Assembly: GCF_014396785.1 (NCBI RefSeq)
Contig: NZ_CP060718.1
Coordinates: 1,632,501-1,696,500, forward strand
Direction: 5' to 3'
DNA length: 64,000 nt
Origin: Sphingomonas lutea
GTDB lineage: Bacteria; Pseudomonadota; Alphaproteobacteria; Sphingomonadales; Sphingomonadaceae
In this document: in pieces, positions 51,043 through 60,604 of the stretch
Layout of the letters: each line of letters begins with the position of its first letter
How positions within the stretch are numbered: position 1 is the stretch's first letter
Translations under genes and position numbers: made by a program
The notes under the pieces: model-generated
What the model was told of the DNA's origin: nothing
The model's database searches: none
The model's input: the letters and a program-made list of their open reading frames with translations, nothing else

Positions 51043-51693
51043 ATGATGCTCACCGCCAAGCAACGCGAATTGCTGCTGTTCATCGATGCGCGCCTCAAGG
51101 CGGGCGGGATTTCGCCAAGCTTCGACGAGATGCGCGAAGCGCTCGACCTCAAGTCGAAGTCGGGCGTTCACCGCTTGATCTCGGCGCTCGAGGAACGCGG
51201 GTTCATCCGCCGCCTGCCCAACCGGGCGCGCGCGCTCGAAGTGGTCAAGCTGCCGGAGACGCAACCGTCGAACGTCGCGCAATTGCGCCTCAGCGCGCCG
51301 GCGGCGGCCAACGACACGATCGAAATCCCGATGCACGGGCGGATCGCCGCCGGTACGCCGATCGAGGCGTTGCAGGGTACCGAGGGTTTTGCCGTCCCCG
51401 CGGCTTTGCTTGGACCGGGCGAACATTATGCGCTCGAAGTGTCCGGCGATTCGATGGTCGACGAGGGGATCCTTGACGGCGACTTCGCGCTGATCCGCAA
51501 GGCCGATGCCGCGCGCGACGGCGAAATCGTCGTGGCGCTGATCGACAATGAGGAAGCCACGCTCAAGACCTTCCGCCGCGAAGGCCGCATGGTCCGCCTC
51601 GACCCCGCCAACGCGCGCTACGAACCGCAGCGCTACGACGAGAGCCGCGTGACGATCCAGGGGCGGCTGGCGGGACTGATCCGGCGCTATTGA
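51043..51693 (+). CDS. lexA: LexA repressor
   Basis: LexA (216 residues) represses DNA-repair genes and cleaves itself when RecA is activated. The N-terminal winged helix has '[16 protein letters not shown]' and '[33 protein letters not shown]'. The C-terminal peptidase domain has the cleavage site Ala-Gly in '[11 protein letters not shown]', the catalytic Ser in '[11 protein letters not shown]' and the Lys in 'EATLKTF'. A LexA box lies just upstream. ATG 51046 is an equally likely start. A VOC gene follows after one base. Confidence 0.97.
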   Translation: MMLTAKQRELLLFIDARLKAGGISPSFDEMREALDLKSKSGVHRLISALEERGFIRRLPNRARALEVVKLPETQPSNVAQLRLSAPAAANDTIEIPMHGRIAAGTPIEALQGTEGFAVPAALLGPGEHYALEVSGDSMVDEGILDGDFALIRKADAARDGEIVVALIDNEEATLKTFRREGRMVRLDPANARYEPQRYDESRVTIQGRLAGLIRRY

Positions 51694-51694
51694 G

Positions 51695-52045
51695 GTGCCG
51701 GCCCCACGCATCGATTATGTCGAGCTGCCCAGCGCCACCGCGCATGAGCTGACGCGCGCCTTTTATGCGCGGGCATTCGGCTGGACGTTCGCCGATTACG
51801 GGCCCGATTATGCGTCGACGACGACCGGCGATGTCGACGTCGGGTTGAATGGCCAGCCCGAGGATGCGCTGTCCGCGCCCTTGCCGGTGGTCCGCGTCGA
51901 CGATCTCGACGCCGCATTCGACGCCGTGACCAAGGCCGGCGGGATCATCGCCAAGCCGATCTTCGCGTTTCCCGGCGGCCGCCGCTTCCACTTCATCGAT
52001 CCGTCGGGAAGCGAGCTTGCGGCATGGGAGGCGGTGCCAGAATAG
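51695..52045 (+). CDS. VOC-family (glyoxalase-like) protein
   Basis: The 116-residue protein begins 'RIDYVELPSATAHELTRAFYARAFGWTFADYG', the start of a VOC module, and ends 'FPGGRRFHFIDPSGSELAAWE', its last strands. It seems to be of the short single-domain type that dimerises. The substrate is not evident. It starts with GTG 51695, two bases after the lexA stop, so it is likely translated with lexA; whether it takes part in the SOS response is unknown. It converges on comEC with 3 bases between stops. Confidence 0.72.
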   Translation: MPAPRIDYVELPSATAHELTRAFYARAFGWTFADYGPDYASTTTGDVDVGLNGQPEDALSAPLPVVRVDDLDAAFDAVTKAGGIIAKPIFAFPGGRRFHFIDPSGSELAAWEAVPE

Positions 52046-52048
52046 CCG

Positions 52049-54186
52049 CTAACGCCCGATTCCCCACGGATGATCGCCGACGCGGTCCGCCACCGTGTCG
52101 AGGCGCGGGGGATCGTCGAGGAAGATCGCAACGCCGCCGCTTTGCGCCAGCGCTGCACGATCGAGCTTGAGCCAGCGCGGGGTGCAGCCGCGCGGCAGGC
52201 GGCGATCGGCAACCGCGATGTCGGCCGCGGCGCAGGCGCGGGTCAGCGCGGCCCAATCGATCCGTTGCGACGATCGGATGGCGAGCAAGCGCCAGCGCCG
52301 CCCCGCGTCGCCCAACTCGGCCACGCAGGCATCGCGCGAGCAGTCGCTGCCGGGGAGGTCACCAAGCGGGAGCGGATCGCCATCGAACGCGGCCGATTCG
52401 GCGAGCACGCTGCGAATGTAATCGCCCGAGCGTTCGCGCAGCAGCATTGGCGTGCCATCCGCGCGGACCACGGCGAGATGGCGGCCATCCCCGGTAATCA
52501 ACAGGTCGGGCGTCGGCGCAGTCGCCGCGCCGATCGCGCCGATGAGGGCGGGCACGAGCCCGAGCAGGCGCATCCGGCTGGTCCACAGGCACAGCCACAA
52601 ACCGCCCGCGATGATCGTTCCGAACGCCCAGCCGGGCATTGAGGGCAGCATTGCGACCGCGCCCCGCGCCGACGCGACCCAATGGGCAAGGCCGAGTAGC
52701 GCACCGAGCGCGACGTCGGTCACCCACCACAAGGGCTTGCCGAGCCCGATGCTGTCGAGCAGCAGCGCGCCCGCCTCCGCCGGCATGATGACGAAGGTGG
52801 TGAGCGGGATCGCGGCGATGTTGGCGGCGACGCCGTACAGTCCGGCGCGGTGGAAATGGTAGAGCGCCATGGGGATGAGCGCGGCCTCGACCGCGAGCCC
52901 GGTCAGGACCATTGCCAGCAGGGCGCGGCCGATGCGCGCGAATGATCCCTCGTCGCGCCGCTCGAGCATTCGCCGTCCCCAGCGGCTCGAGTAAAGCGCG
53001 ACCAGCGCTGTGACTGCGGCGAAGCTCATCTGGAAGCTCGCGCCCGCCAGCGCTTCGGGCCGGAACAGCAAGACGACGATCGCTCCGACCGCGATCAGGC
53101 GGATGCTGATCGCCTCTCGCCCGAGCGCGATCCCGGCGAGCACGAGCAAAGCGGCGATGCAGCTGCGCACGGTGGGCACCTGTGCGCCGGTGAGGAGGGT
53201 GTAGCCGACCCCGGCGGCGGCGCCGACGCCCGCGGCGACAAGCACGAGGTTGAAGCGCAACGCCAACCGCTCGCTCAGCGCCAGCAATTTGAGCGCAAGC
53301 CACATCGCCACCGCGACGACGGCGGCGATATGCAGGCCGCTGACCGACAGCAGATGCGTGAGGCCGCTTCGCCGCATCGCCTCGGCGTCCTCGGCGTCGA
53401 CGGAATTCTGATCACCGGTGGCAAGGGCGATGGCAATCCCCGCGGGCCGCTCCGGAAGGCTGGTGGCGATATGGCCCCGCAAGGCGTTGCGCGCCTGCTC
53501 GAAGCCCGTCGCGTCAACCGGGCGGGTGACCGTGACCGGGCCGAGCGCCTTGCCGACCCCGCCGATCCCGCGAAACCAGGCGTCGCGGGCGAAATCGTAG
53601 GTGCCGGGGAGCGCCATCGCCGGCGGCGGCGCGAGGCGGGCGCGAGTCGTCATAGCCGCGCCGGGGGCAAGGTCCGGCGGCTGATCCTCCTCGTCGATCG
53701 TCACCCGGACGCGGGGCGGCAGCGGGGCGTCGGCGCGCAGGGTCAGGCGGACGGTGCCCTTGGCGGCGAGATAGTCGATCCGCTCGACCGTGCCCGACAC
53801 CATGGTGACGACGGGGCGATCGAGGCGCGGCGCGGCGCGGCGACCCATTCGGACCGCGCCCATATCAAAGCAAAGCCGACGGCCGCAGCGAAGGCGAACC
53901 AGGCGAGCGCCCGCCCTGCCCGGCCACCGCCGAACGCGAGGCCCGAAAGCGCCAGCGCGGCGCTGATGCACAGGAAGGCCGCCCAGCCGATCCGGCTGTC
54001 GATCGCGAACCAGGCGGCGATGCCGGTGCCGAGCCCGACCGCGATCCACGGCGGCAATTGCGCGCGCTCGCGCTCGAGGAGGCGCTCGAGCCCCTCCGCG
54101 ACATCGGAAATCCCCGTCTTCCAAAAGCCCCGAGCACGCTGTGGAAGAGGCGCTTCCCCTATGTTAGGGGCGCTCGTCCATTGCAT
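52049..54186 (-). CDS. comEC: ComEC/Rec2 family DNA-uptake channel protein (frameshifted)
   Basis: ComEC brings single-stranded DNA across the inner membrane in natural transformation. The N-terminus (ATG 54186) has a short amphipathic lead, membrane helices and a DUF4131-type region. The Competence domain has 'ALATGDQNSVDAEDAEAMRRSG', 'LTHLLSVSGLHIAAVVAVAMW' and multiple membrane helices. The C-terminus lacks the metallo-beta-lactamase domain, as usual in this order. The N-terminal and main parts are in different frames. The junction lies in a GCCGC triplet repeat at 53824-53841; loss of one 5-base copy, or gain of one base, restores the phrase 'VAAPRLDRPVVTMV'. Corrected length is about 710 residues. 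Confidence 0.86.
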
Positions 54187-54215
54187 TGCACAACCGAATA
54201 CAAAGGAATTAGCGC

Positions 54216-55616
54216 TTGAGCGCAAGCCATTCCGTCGTCACGCGATTTGCCCCTTCCCCGACGGGTTTTCTTCACATCGGCGGCGCGCGCACGGCCTTGT
54301 TCAACTGGCTGTTCGCGCGCCATCACGGCGGCAAGTTCCTGCTGCGCATCGAGGATACCGACAAGGCGCGATCGACCGACGAGGCGATCGCCGCGATCCT
54401 CGACGGGATGCGCTGGCTCGGCCTCGATTGGGACGGGCACGAATATTATCAGTCGCAATTCTGGGCGCGCCATGCCGAAGTGGCGCACAAGCTGCTGGAA
54501 CGCGGCCACGCCTATCGCTGCTGGATGACGCAGGAGGAGCTGGCGGCGCAGCGCGAAGCCGCGCAGCGCGACCGCAAGCCGTTCCGGATCAATAGCCCCT
54601 GGCGCGACAGCGACAAGGAAGGCGAAGGGCCGGCGGTCATCCGTATCAAGGCGCCGCGCGAGGGCGAGACAAGCATCGACGACCGCGTCCAGGGGAAGGT
54701 CACCGTCCAGAATGCCGAGCTGGACGATTTCATCCTGCTCCGGTCGGACGGGACGCCGACCTACATGCTGGCGGTGGTCGTCGACGACCATGACATGGGC
54801 GTGACCCACATCATCCGCGGCGACGACCACCTCAACAATGCGTTTCGCCAGCTGGCGATCATCCGCGCGATGGGATGGCCCGAGCCGGTCTATGCCCATG
54901 TCCCGCTGATCCACGGGCCCGACGGCGCCAAGCTGAGCAAGCGCCACGGCGCGCTCGGCGTCGATGCCTATCGCGACGAGCTCGGCCTGCTGCCCGAGGC
55001 GGTGTCGAACTACCTGCTCAGGCTGGGCTGGGGACATGGTGACGACGAGATCATCAGCCGGGAACAAGCGATCGCATGGTTCGACCTCGACCATGTCGGC
55101 AAGTCGCCCTCGCGTTTCGACTTCAAGAAGCTGGAGAATTTGAACGGCCATTACATCCGCGAAAGCGACGATGCCCGCCTGGCCGACCTTGTTGCGCCGA
55201 AGCTCAACCTTCAGGGCGAGGAACGCGATTTGCTGGTTCGAGCGATGCCCGAATTGAAAGCGCGCGCGCACGACCTGGGCCAGCTTGCCGAGGGCGCCCG
55301 CTTCCTGTTTGCCAAGCGGCCGCTCGACGTGGATGACGCCGCGCATGCCCTATTGACCGACGAGGCGCGTCCGTTGCTTGCTGCAGCGCACAAAGAACTG
55401 GAATCGCTGAACGAATGGACGCATGACGCGGCGGAGCAGGCGATCCGCAAGGTAGCCGAGGCGCAAGGCGTGAAATTGGGCAAGCTCGCCCAGCCGCTGC
55501 GCGCCGCGCTCACCGGGCGAACGACCTCCCCGGGGATTTTTGACGTGCTGGTCTTGCTCGGCAAGAGCGAGAGCCTGGCGCGCATACAAGATCAAATGTT
55601 GGAGCCGACTGAATGA
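54216..55616 (+). CDS. gltX: Glutamyl-tRNA synthetase
   Basis: GltX (466 residues) charges tRNA-Glu. Class I signatures are present: the HIGH-type '[20 protein letters not shown]' and KMSKS-type '[10 protein letters not shown]'. The Rossmann core and the anticodon-binding helical domain follow. The start is TTG 54216, with AAAGGA about 10 bases upstream. It is divergent from comEC with only 29 bases between starts, and its stop overlaps the gltA ATG (ATGA). Confidence 0.95.
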   Translation: MSASHSVVTRFAPSPTGFLHIGGARTALFNWLFARHHGGKFLLRIEDTDKARSTDEAIAAILDGMRWLGLDWDGHEYYQSQFWARHAEVAHKLLERGHAYRCWMTQEELAAQREAAQRDRKPFRINSPWRDSDKEGEGPAVIRIKAPREGETSIDDRVQGKVTVQNAELDDFILLRSDGTPTYMLAVVVDDHDMGVTHIIRGDDHLNNAFRQLAIIRAMGWPEPVYAHVPLIHGPDGAKLSKRHGALGVDAYRDELGLLPEAVSNYLLRLGWGHGDDEIISREQAIAWFDLDHVGKSPSRFDFKKLENLNGHYIRESDDARLADLVAPKLNLQGEERDLLVRAMPELKARAHDLGQLAEGARFLFAKRPLDVDDAAHALLTDEARPLLAAAHKELESLNEWTHDAAEQAIRKVAEAQGVKLGKLAQPLRAALTGRTTSPGIFDVLVLLGKSESLARIQDQMLEPTE

Positions 55617-56899
55617 CCGAACAGAGTGCCAAACTGGCAATCGCGGGGACCGATTACCAACTGCCCGTGCTCGAAGGCTCGGTCGGCCCCGACGTGGTCG
55701 ACATCCGCAAGCTCTACGGCCAGGCGGACGTGTTCACCTACGACCCCGGCTTCACCAGCACCGCGGCTTGCCAGAGCGCGATCACCTATATCGACGGTGA
55801 AAAAGGCATCCTGCTCCATCGCGGCTATCCGATCGACCAGCTGGCCGAGAAGTCGACCTTCATGGAGGTCGCGTACCTGCTGATGCACGGCGAGCTGCCC
55901 AAGCAGGCCGAGCTCGACAAGTTCACCTACACGATCAGCCGCCACACCATGCTGCACGAGCAGCTCGCGACCTTTTTCCGCGGGTTCCGGCGCGATGCGC
56001 ATCCGATGGCGATCATGTGCGGCGTCGTCGGCGCGCTGTCGGCCTTTTATCACGACAGCACCGACATCACCGATCCCGAGCAGCGCATGATCGCGTCGCA
56101 CCGGCTGATCGCCAAGATGCCGACGATCGCGGCGATGGCTTACAAATATTCGATCGGCCAGCCGTTCATGTATCCGGACAACAGCCTGACCTACACGGGC
56201 AATTTCCTGCGCATGACCTTCGGCGTTCCGGCCGAGCCCTATGAAGTGAACCCGGTCATCGAAAATGCGATGCGGCGCATCTTCATCCTCCATGCCGACC
56301 ATGAGCAGAATGCGTCGACCTCGACCGTTCGCCTGGCCGGTTCGTCGGGGGCGAACCCGTTCGCCTGCATCGCGGCCGGCATCGCCTGCCTGTGGGGGCC
56401 GGCGCATGGCGGCGCCAACGAGGCCGCGCTCAACATGCTGCGAGAGATCGGCGAGCCCAAGCGCATCCCCGAATATATCGCCCGCGCCAAGGACAAGGAC
56501 GATCCCTTCCGGCTGATGGGCTTCGGCCACCGCGTGTACAAGAATTTCGACCCGCGCGCGAAGGTCATGAAGAAGACCGCTGACGAGGTGCTGAAGGAAC
56601 TCGGCAAATCCGACCCGGTGCTCGATGTCGCCAAGGAGCTTGAGCAGATCGCGCTCAACGACAGCTATTTCATCGAGAAGAAGCTGTACCCGAATGTCGA
56701 TTTCTATTCGGGCGTGATCCTGAACGCGATCGGTTTCCCGACCGAGATGTTCACCTCATTGTTCGCGCTCGCGCGGACGACGGGCTGGGTCGCGCAGTGG
56801 AACGAAATGATCGCCGATCCCGAGCAGAAGATCGGGCGGCCGCGGCAGCTTTATGTCGGCGAAGCGGCTCGGGATTATGTGCCGGTGGGGCAGCGGTAG
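55613..56899 (+). CDS. gltA: Citrate synthase
   Basis: GltA (428 residues) condenses oxaloacetate with acetyl-CoA at the entry of the TCA cycle. Hallmarks are '[21 protein letters not shown]', '[14 protein letters not shown]' with a catalytic His, and the signature '[18 protein letters not shown]' with the active-site His and Asp region. Length suits the hexameric Gram-negative form. It overlaps gltX by four bases. The pseudo-kinase gene converges on it with 31 bases between stops. Confidence 0.97.
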   Translation: MTEQSAKLAIAGTDYQLPVLEGSVGPDVVDIRKLYGQADVFTYDPGFTSTAACQSAITYIDGEKGILLHRGYPIDQLAEKSTFMEVAYLLMHGELPKQAELDKFTYTISRHTMLHEQLATFFRGFRRDAHPMAIMCGVVGALSAFYHDSTDITDPEQRMIASHRLIAKMPTIAAMAYKYSIGQPFMYPDNSLTYTGNFLRMTFGVPAEPYEVNPVIENAMRRIFILHADHEQNASTSTVRLAGSSGANPFACIAAGIACLWGPAHGGANEAALNMLREIGEPKRIPEYIARAKDKDDPFRLMGFGHRVYKNFDPRAKVMKKTADEVLKELGKSDPVLDVAKELEQIALNDSYFIEKKLYPNVDFYSGVILNAIGFPTEMFTSLFALARTTGWVAQWNEMIADPEQKIGRPRQLYVGEAARDYVPVGQR

Positions 56900-56930
56900 G
56901 ATATCCCTCGCTACGGTGGCCCCGGAGCGG

Positions 56931-58262
56931 TCAACTTGCCGGGAGCGTCAGCGTGAACCGCGCCCCAATGCCCGGCGCGCTTTCCAGCGTCACATCACCG
57001 CCCATCGACCGCGCTAGCCGCCGCGAAATCGCGAGTCCGAGCCCGGTGCCGCCTTCGCGCGGATCGGCGCGTTCGAAGCGTTCGAAGATGCGCTGCTGGT
57101 CCGCGGCATCGATCCCCGCGCCCTGGTCGGTGACCGTCAATGAGGCGGTGCCTTCGGTCCGCACGAAGGTCAACGTGACTTCCCCGCCCTCGGGCGAATG
57201 GCGCACCGCATTGTTCATCAGGTTGACGAGGATCTGGATCACCGCCCGCTCCTCTCCGCTGGCGGGCAGCGAACGCGCCGATTCGAGTACGATGGTGATG
57301 TTCCGCTCTTCCGCCGCGGGCTCCACCATCACCACCGCCTCGGCGGCCAGCGCGGCAAGATCGATGACCTGCCCCTGCGTCGGGTCGTCGCTCATCGATT
57401 GAACGACGGACAGGAGGTGGCGTGCCGCGGCGGCAATGTCGCTGCCGTAACTGGCATAATCGCTCCGCAGCGGTCCATCGGAGCGGTCGAGAATGCGCTC
57501 GGCGCTTTCGATGATCCGGTCGAGTGGGGAGCGCAAGGCCTCGTCAAGGGCATGGTCGAAGGCGGCGGTCCGGGCCTGGGTCGCGTCCGGCGCGGCGGTT
57601 GCGCCAAGGTCGGCGGTGCCTTGAAAACCAGCGAAATTGCCGTCCGCACCGCTGACGACGTCGCCGCTGAGAAGCACCGTACGACTGTCATCGGCGCGGC
57701 TGCGCGCAGGCTGCCCGGTGAACGGCCGCCGCGCGGCGAGCGACGCAATCAACGGCATTTCGCCGTCTTCATCCTCATCCATGCGCACGACCCGCGTCAG
57801 CGGCTGCCCGGCCGCATCGGCAGGGTCGACGCCGAGATAGTCCGCCAGCTCGGGCGAGAGTGAAATGACGCGCAATTCCTCGTCCGCCGCCCATTCGTGA
57901 CGCGGCTGCGACGCTTCGGCCTCGCGCGGGCCGCCGAGCAGATTGGCCAGCCTGGGGGCAGCGGCCGGGCGCCGTTCCCAGCCATCGATCGACAGCAGGA
58001 CATCGTCCCCGTCCGGGGTCGCATGGATCCGGAGTTCGACATCATGGTCTGCGGCCGCGGCGCTTGCATGGCGTGACACGGCAATGCCCAGCTTTCGCGC
58101 CAGCTGCGCCACCGCAGCGATTTGCGGCACGGCGAGACGCTTGCCGAGCGCGGAACCCGCATCCCGCTGCAGCGCCTCCAGGTCGGGCTCGGCTTCGACA
58201 AGGCGTCCTGCCTTGTCGATGCGGCCGCGGACAGCGCGTGGTTCAGAGGGTGCGCTGGCCAC
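56931..58262 (-). CDS. PAS-containing histidine-kinase-like protein lacking the phospho-acceptor His
   Basis: The 443-residue protein has no membrane segment. An N-terminal helical region (1-110) is followed by a PAS-like domain (about 120-220, 'ELRVISLSPELADYLGVDPADAAG'). A dimerisation/His region at 235-290 has 'ALRSPLDRIIESAERIL' and 'ARHLLSVVQSM', as in DivJ/PleC/DivL-type proteins, but the position expected for His in 'SHELRTPL' is Glu241 ('DEALRSPL'). The ATPase domain looks intact: N-box 'VNLMNNAVRHSPEGG', 'DQGAGID', 'GGTGLGLAI'. It may therefore bind ATP and regulate a partner rather than autophosphorylate. It overlaps the DUF2336 gene by 20 bases. Confidence 0.82.
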   Translation of the reverse strand: MASAPSEPRAVRGRIDKAGRLVEAEPDLEALQRDAGSALGKRLAVPQIAAVAQLARKLGIAVSRHASAAAADHDVELRIHATPDGDDVLLSIDGWERRPAAAPRLANLLGGPREAEASQPRHEWAADEELRVISLSPELADYLGVDPADAAGQPLTRVVRMDEDEDGEMPLIASLAARRPFTGQPARSRADDSRTVLLSGDVVSGADGNFAGFQGTADLGATAAPDATQARTAAFDHALDEALRSPLDRIIESAERILDRSDGPLRSDYASYGSDIAAAARHLLSVVQSMSDDPTQGQVIDLAALAAEAVVMVEPAAEERNITIVLESARSLPASGEERAVIQILVNLMNNAVRHSPEGGEVTLTFVRTEGTASLTVTDQGAGIDAADQQRIFERFERADPREGGTGLGLAISRRLARSMGGDVTLESAPGIGARFTLTLPAS

Positions 58263-59301
58263 GCCCGAATTCCAGTTGCGTCACGGCCATGCGGTAATCC
58301 GGGTCCGTGGTGAGCCAGGTCCGCGCATCCTCGACCTCGGCATCGGTCAGCTTGTCGTAGGCGTCGATCGCTCGGCCCGGGTCGGGGATGCCAAGGAGGT
58401 CGCCGATGCCGGCAAGCATCCGCGCAGTGAAGGGTCGCGGGACGCCTGCCGTACGAAGCACGGCCATCGCCCGCCGTTCCTCGCCGCACAGAAGTTCGTC
58501 GAGCGCCAGGCCGGGGCGTACACCCGACCGGCGAGCAACGGCTTGCGCGACGAAGGTCATTTCCCCTTCGAGCGCGGCTGCAACCAGCAAATCGTCCCCC
58601 AGGTCGCCTTCCTCGTCGAGCAGTCGGACGAGCTTGGCGGTTAGCGCCTCGATCCCATTTCCCCCGTCGTGGCTGGCAAGGACACGCTCCGCAGCGTGCG
58701 CCAGCAAGCGATCGGTCTCTGCCGAGCCGAGCACCGCGAGCAGCTGACCGCGAATCGCGGCGCACAACATGTGGACAAGGGCACGGGCATCTTCGGCGGC
58801 AAGGTCGTCGAAGTGGAGCAGGCATTGGCCGAAACGGTCGTTGCGGCGGCCGCGCGCCAGAATCAGGGCCATCGCCGCCGCCGCAACTGCCCCATCGGCA
58901 TGGCTGACAAGACCCTGGATGGCGCGCGCTTCACGCCGGCCGCTGCGGGCATTGGCGGCGGTGGTGATGCGCTGCTCGTCGGCTCGGCGGAGCAGCAGGC
59001 GCACCAGCATTGGCCGATCGAGCAGCCCGGCCGCCGACAGCGTTTCGACCAGAGCGAGATTGCTGTCATCGTTGGCAGCCGCGGTGCCGGGCGGAAGCGC
59101 GGCCCGAACTTCGTCCGCGATGTCCCCCACCAGGCAGTGGAGCATCGCGGTCATCAGCGCGCGCTCCTGCTCGGTCAGGCGGTTGGCGGGATTGAGAAAG
59201 AAGTCGGCGCGGACCGTGTTCAAGCGCCCGCCGCCCGCCTGGCGCGCGGGCGCGTGATGCTCGGCTGCTCCAGCAGCAATCGGCCATTCCTCCGGCAACA
59301 T
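58243..59301 (-). CDS. DUF2336 domain-containing protein
   Basis: The 352-residue protein is mostly helical and without membrane segments: 'FFLNPANRLTEQERALMTAMLHCLVGDIADEVRAAL', 'LDRPMLVRLLLRRADEQR' and 'LVSHADGAVAAAAMALILARG' form HEAT-like repeats typical of DUF2336. The C-terminus ends 'AVTQLEFGRGQRTL'. DUF2336 proteins are found in alphaproteobacteria, and some are response-regulator-linked, but the biochemical role is not known. It overlaps the downstream kinase-like gene by 20 bases, so the two products are probably made together and may interact. Confidence 0.82.
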   Translation of the reverse strand: MLPEEWPIAAGAAEHHAPARQAGGGRLNTVRADFFLNPANRLTEQERALMTAMLHCLVGDIADEVRAALPPGTAAANDDSNLALVETLSAAGLLDRPMLVRLLLRRADEQRITTAANARSGRREARAIQGLVSHADGAVAAAAMALILARGRRNDRFGQCLLHFDDLAAEDARALVHMLCAAIRGQLLAVLGSAETDRLLAHAAERVLASHDGGNGIEALTAKLVRLLDEEGDLGDDLLVAAALEGEMTFVAQAVARRSGVRPGLALDELLCGEERRAMAVLRTAGVPRPFTARMLAGIGDLLGIPDPGRAIDAYDKLTDAEVEDARTWLTTDPDYRMAVTQLEFGRGQRTL

Positions 59302-59325
59302 GCGAAGGGCGTTATCCGATCTGGG

Positions 59326-60522
59326 TTAACTTCGCGTCAACTCGGGGCCGAGGTGACGTGCGTGCTGGACATAAAAGAACGAGGCCGAGGCGTAGAGCAG
59401 GAGGGCGACGAGCAGGCCCGTCCAGGCGCCGAAGATCCCAAATGGGACAGCGGCCAGAATCGCATTGCGTCGCGACAGCAGCCAAATTTCACCCGGAACC
59501 CCCAAGCCGCCGCGCTCAAGCCGCATCGCTTCGGCGAACGCGATGGCGGTCAAAGCGCTGACGAGGGAGCCCCACCCAGCGCCGAAGCGCCAGTCCCACC
59601 AGGCCAGCGCGAGCAAGGCGAGTCCGGCGGCCGGCCAAAGCAAACGTCGCGTCCACATCCGCGCCGGCAGGGGCCGCAGGCGAATCGCGGCGAGACGGCG
59701 CGCGATGATGTCGAGCGGCGTCGACAGGACGAGTAAGGCAAGTCCCGTAGCCAGCCAGCCGTAGGCGAACGCGGTTGCCCCGCCGAGGGTCAGGCCGAGC
59801 GCCGCCCACATCAACCAAACCGGCCGAACATTGGTTTCGAGGAGTTGCAGGGTCGCCAATTCTTCGATCGGCGGCAGGACGAAGCGGCTCGCCCAATCCG
59901 ACCGCGTGCCACGCGACGCGGCGACAAGCGATTGCTGGAAATGATCGAGCTGCTCCGCCTGCTCGACCAGCAGCGGCTCCCCGGCGCCGGTCGCGATCGG
60001 CAGGCGAAGCGCGCCTTCCTGGAGCGTTCGGCGAAGGAGCGTGGATTGCAGGTCCCAGTCGCCGAGCATTGCGGCGGTCGAGCCGAGCACGCGCGATTCG
60101 ATCACGGCCACGCCCGCCCAGCGCGATTCGCCGTCGATCCGCTCGAACGCCTGATGCGCCGCATCATCGGGCAAGGTGGCGACCACCGGCTCGCCATCCT
60201 CGGCAAGGCGCCCGACCAGCTCGGCTGGCGGAGCGATGCCGTCGCCAAGCAGCAGGATCGACGAGCCGGCCTCGAACCGCGTGACGGCTTCGTGCACGTC
60301 GCTGACCGGGAACACGCCGATGCCATCAAGGCGCAGCCGTTCGAACGCGTCCTGAAGCGCTGCGGGCACGCGCTCGACGACGACGACCACCGGCGCTGCG
60401 CCGGCGGCCGCGACGCAGCGCACCTGATATTCGAGCAAGGTTCGGCCGGCGAGCGGGAGCAAGGCGCGAAGGCCGCCCGAATCGTCTTCCTGATAGGCGC
60501 CGATCAGCGCGCCGAGCGCCAC
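59326..60522 (-). CDS. Nucleotidyltransferase-like N-domain fused to a membrane domain
   Basis: The 398-residue protein starts with a sugar-nucleotidyltransferase-like domain (1-210): 'GLRALLPLAGRTLLEYQVRCVAAAGA', 'VVVVVERVP', 'SILLLGDGI'. The usual GGxGxR loop is degenerate ('GAYQEDDSGGLR'). The C-terminal part has about four membrane helices ('WAALGLTLGGATAFAYGWLATGLALLVL', 'LLWPAAGLALLALAWWDW', 'VPFGIFGAWTGLLVALLLYA'). This recalls fused nucleotidyltransferase/CDP-alcohol phosphatidyltransferases, but the Asp-rich motif of that family is not convincing here. The start is GTG 60522. It leads the DUF2336-kinase run by 24 bases. Confidence 0.6.
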   Translation of the reverse strand: MALGALIGAYQEDDSGGLRALLPLAGRTLLEYQVRCVAAAGAAPVVVVVERVPAALQDAFERLRLDGIGVFPVSDVHEAVTRFEAGSSILLLGDGIAPPAELVGRLAEDGEPVVATLPDDAAHQAFERIDGESRWAGVAVIESRVLGSTAAMLGDWDLQSTLLRRTLQEGALRLPIATGAGEPLLVEQAEQLDHFQQSLVAASRGTRSDWASRFVLPPIEELATLQLLETNVRPVWLMWAALGLTLGGATAFAYGWLATGLALLVLSTPLDIIARRLAAIRLRPLPARMWTRRLLWPAAGLALLALAWWDWRFGAGWGSLVSALTAIAFAEAMRLERGGLGVPGEIWLLSRRNAILAAVPFGIFGAWTGLLVALLLYASASFFYVQHARHLGPELTRS

Positions 60523-60604
60523 GTCCCTTAATCCCCACCCTTATTGATCCGACCCTCTCTAATCGCTTTCGCCCGCGAACAAAGATGGTAAACTCACCAT
60601 TGCC

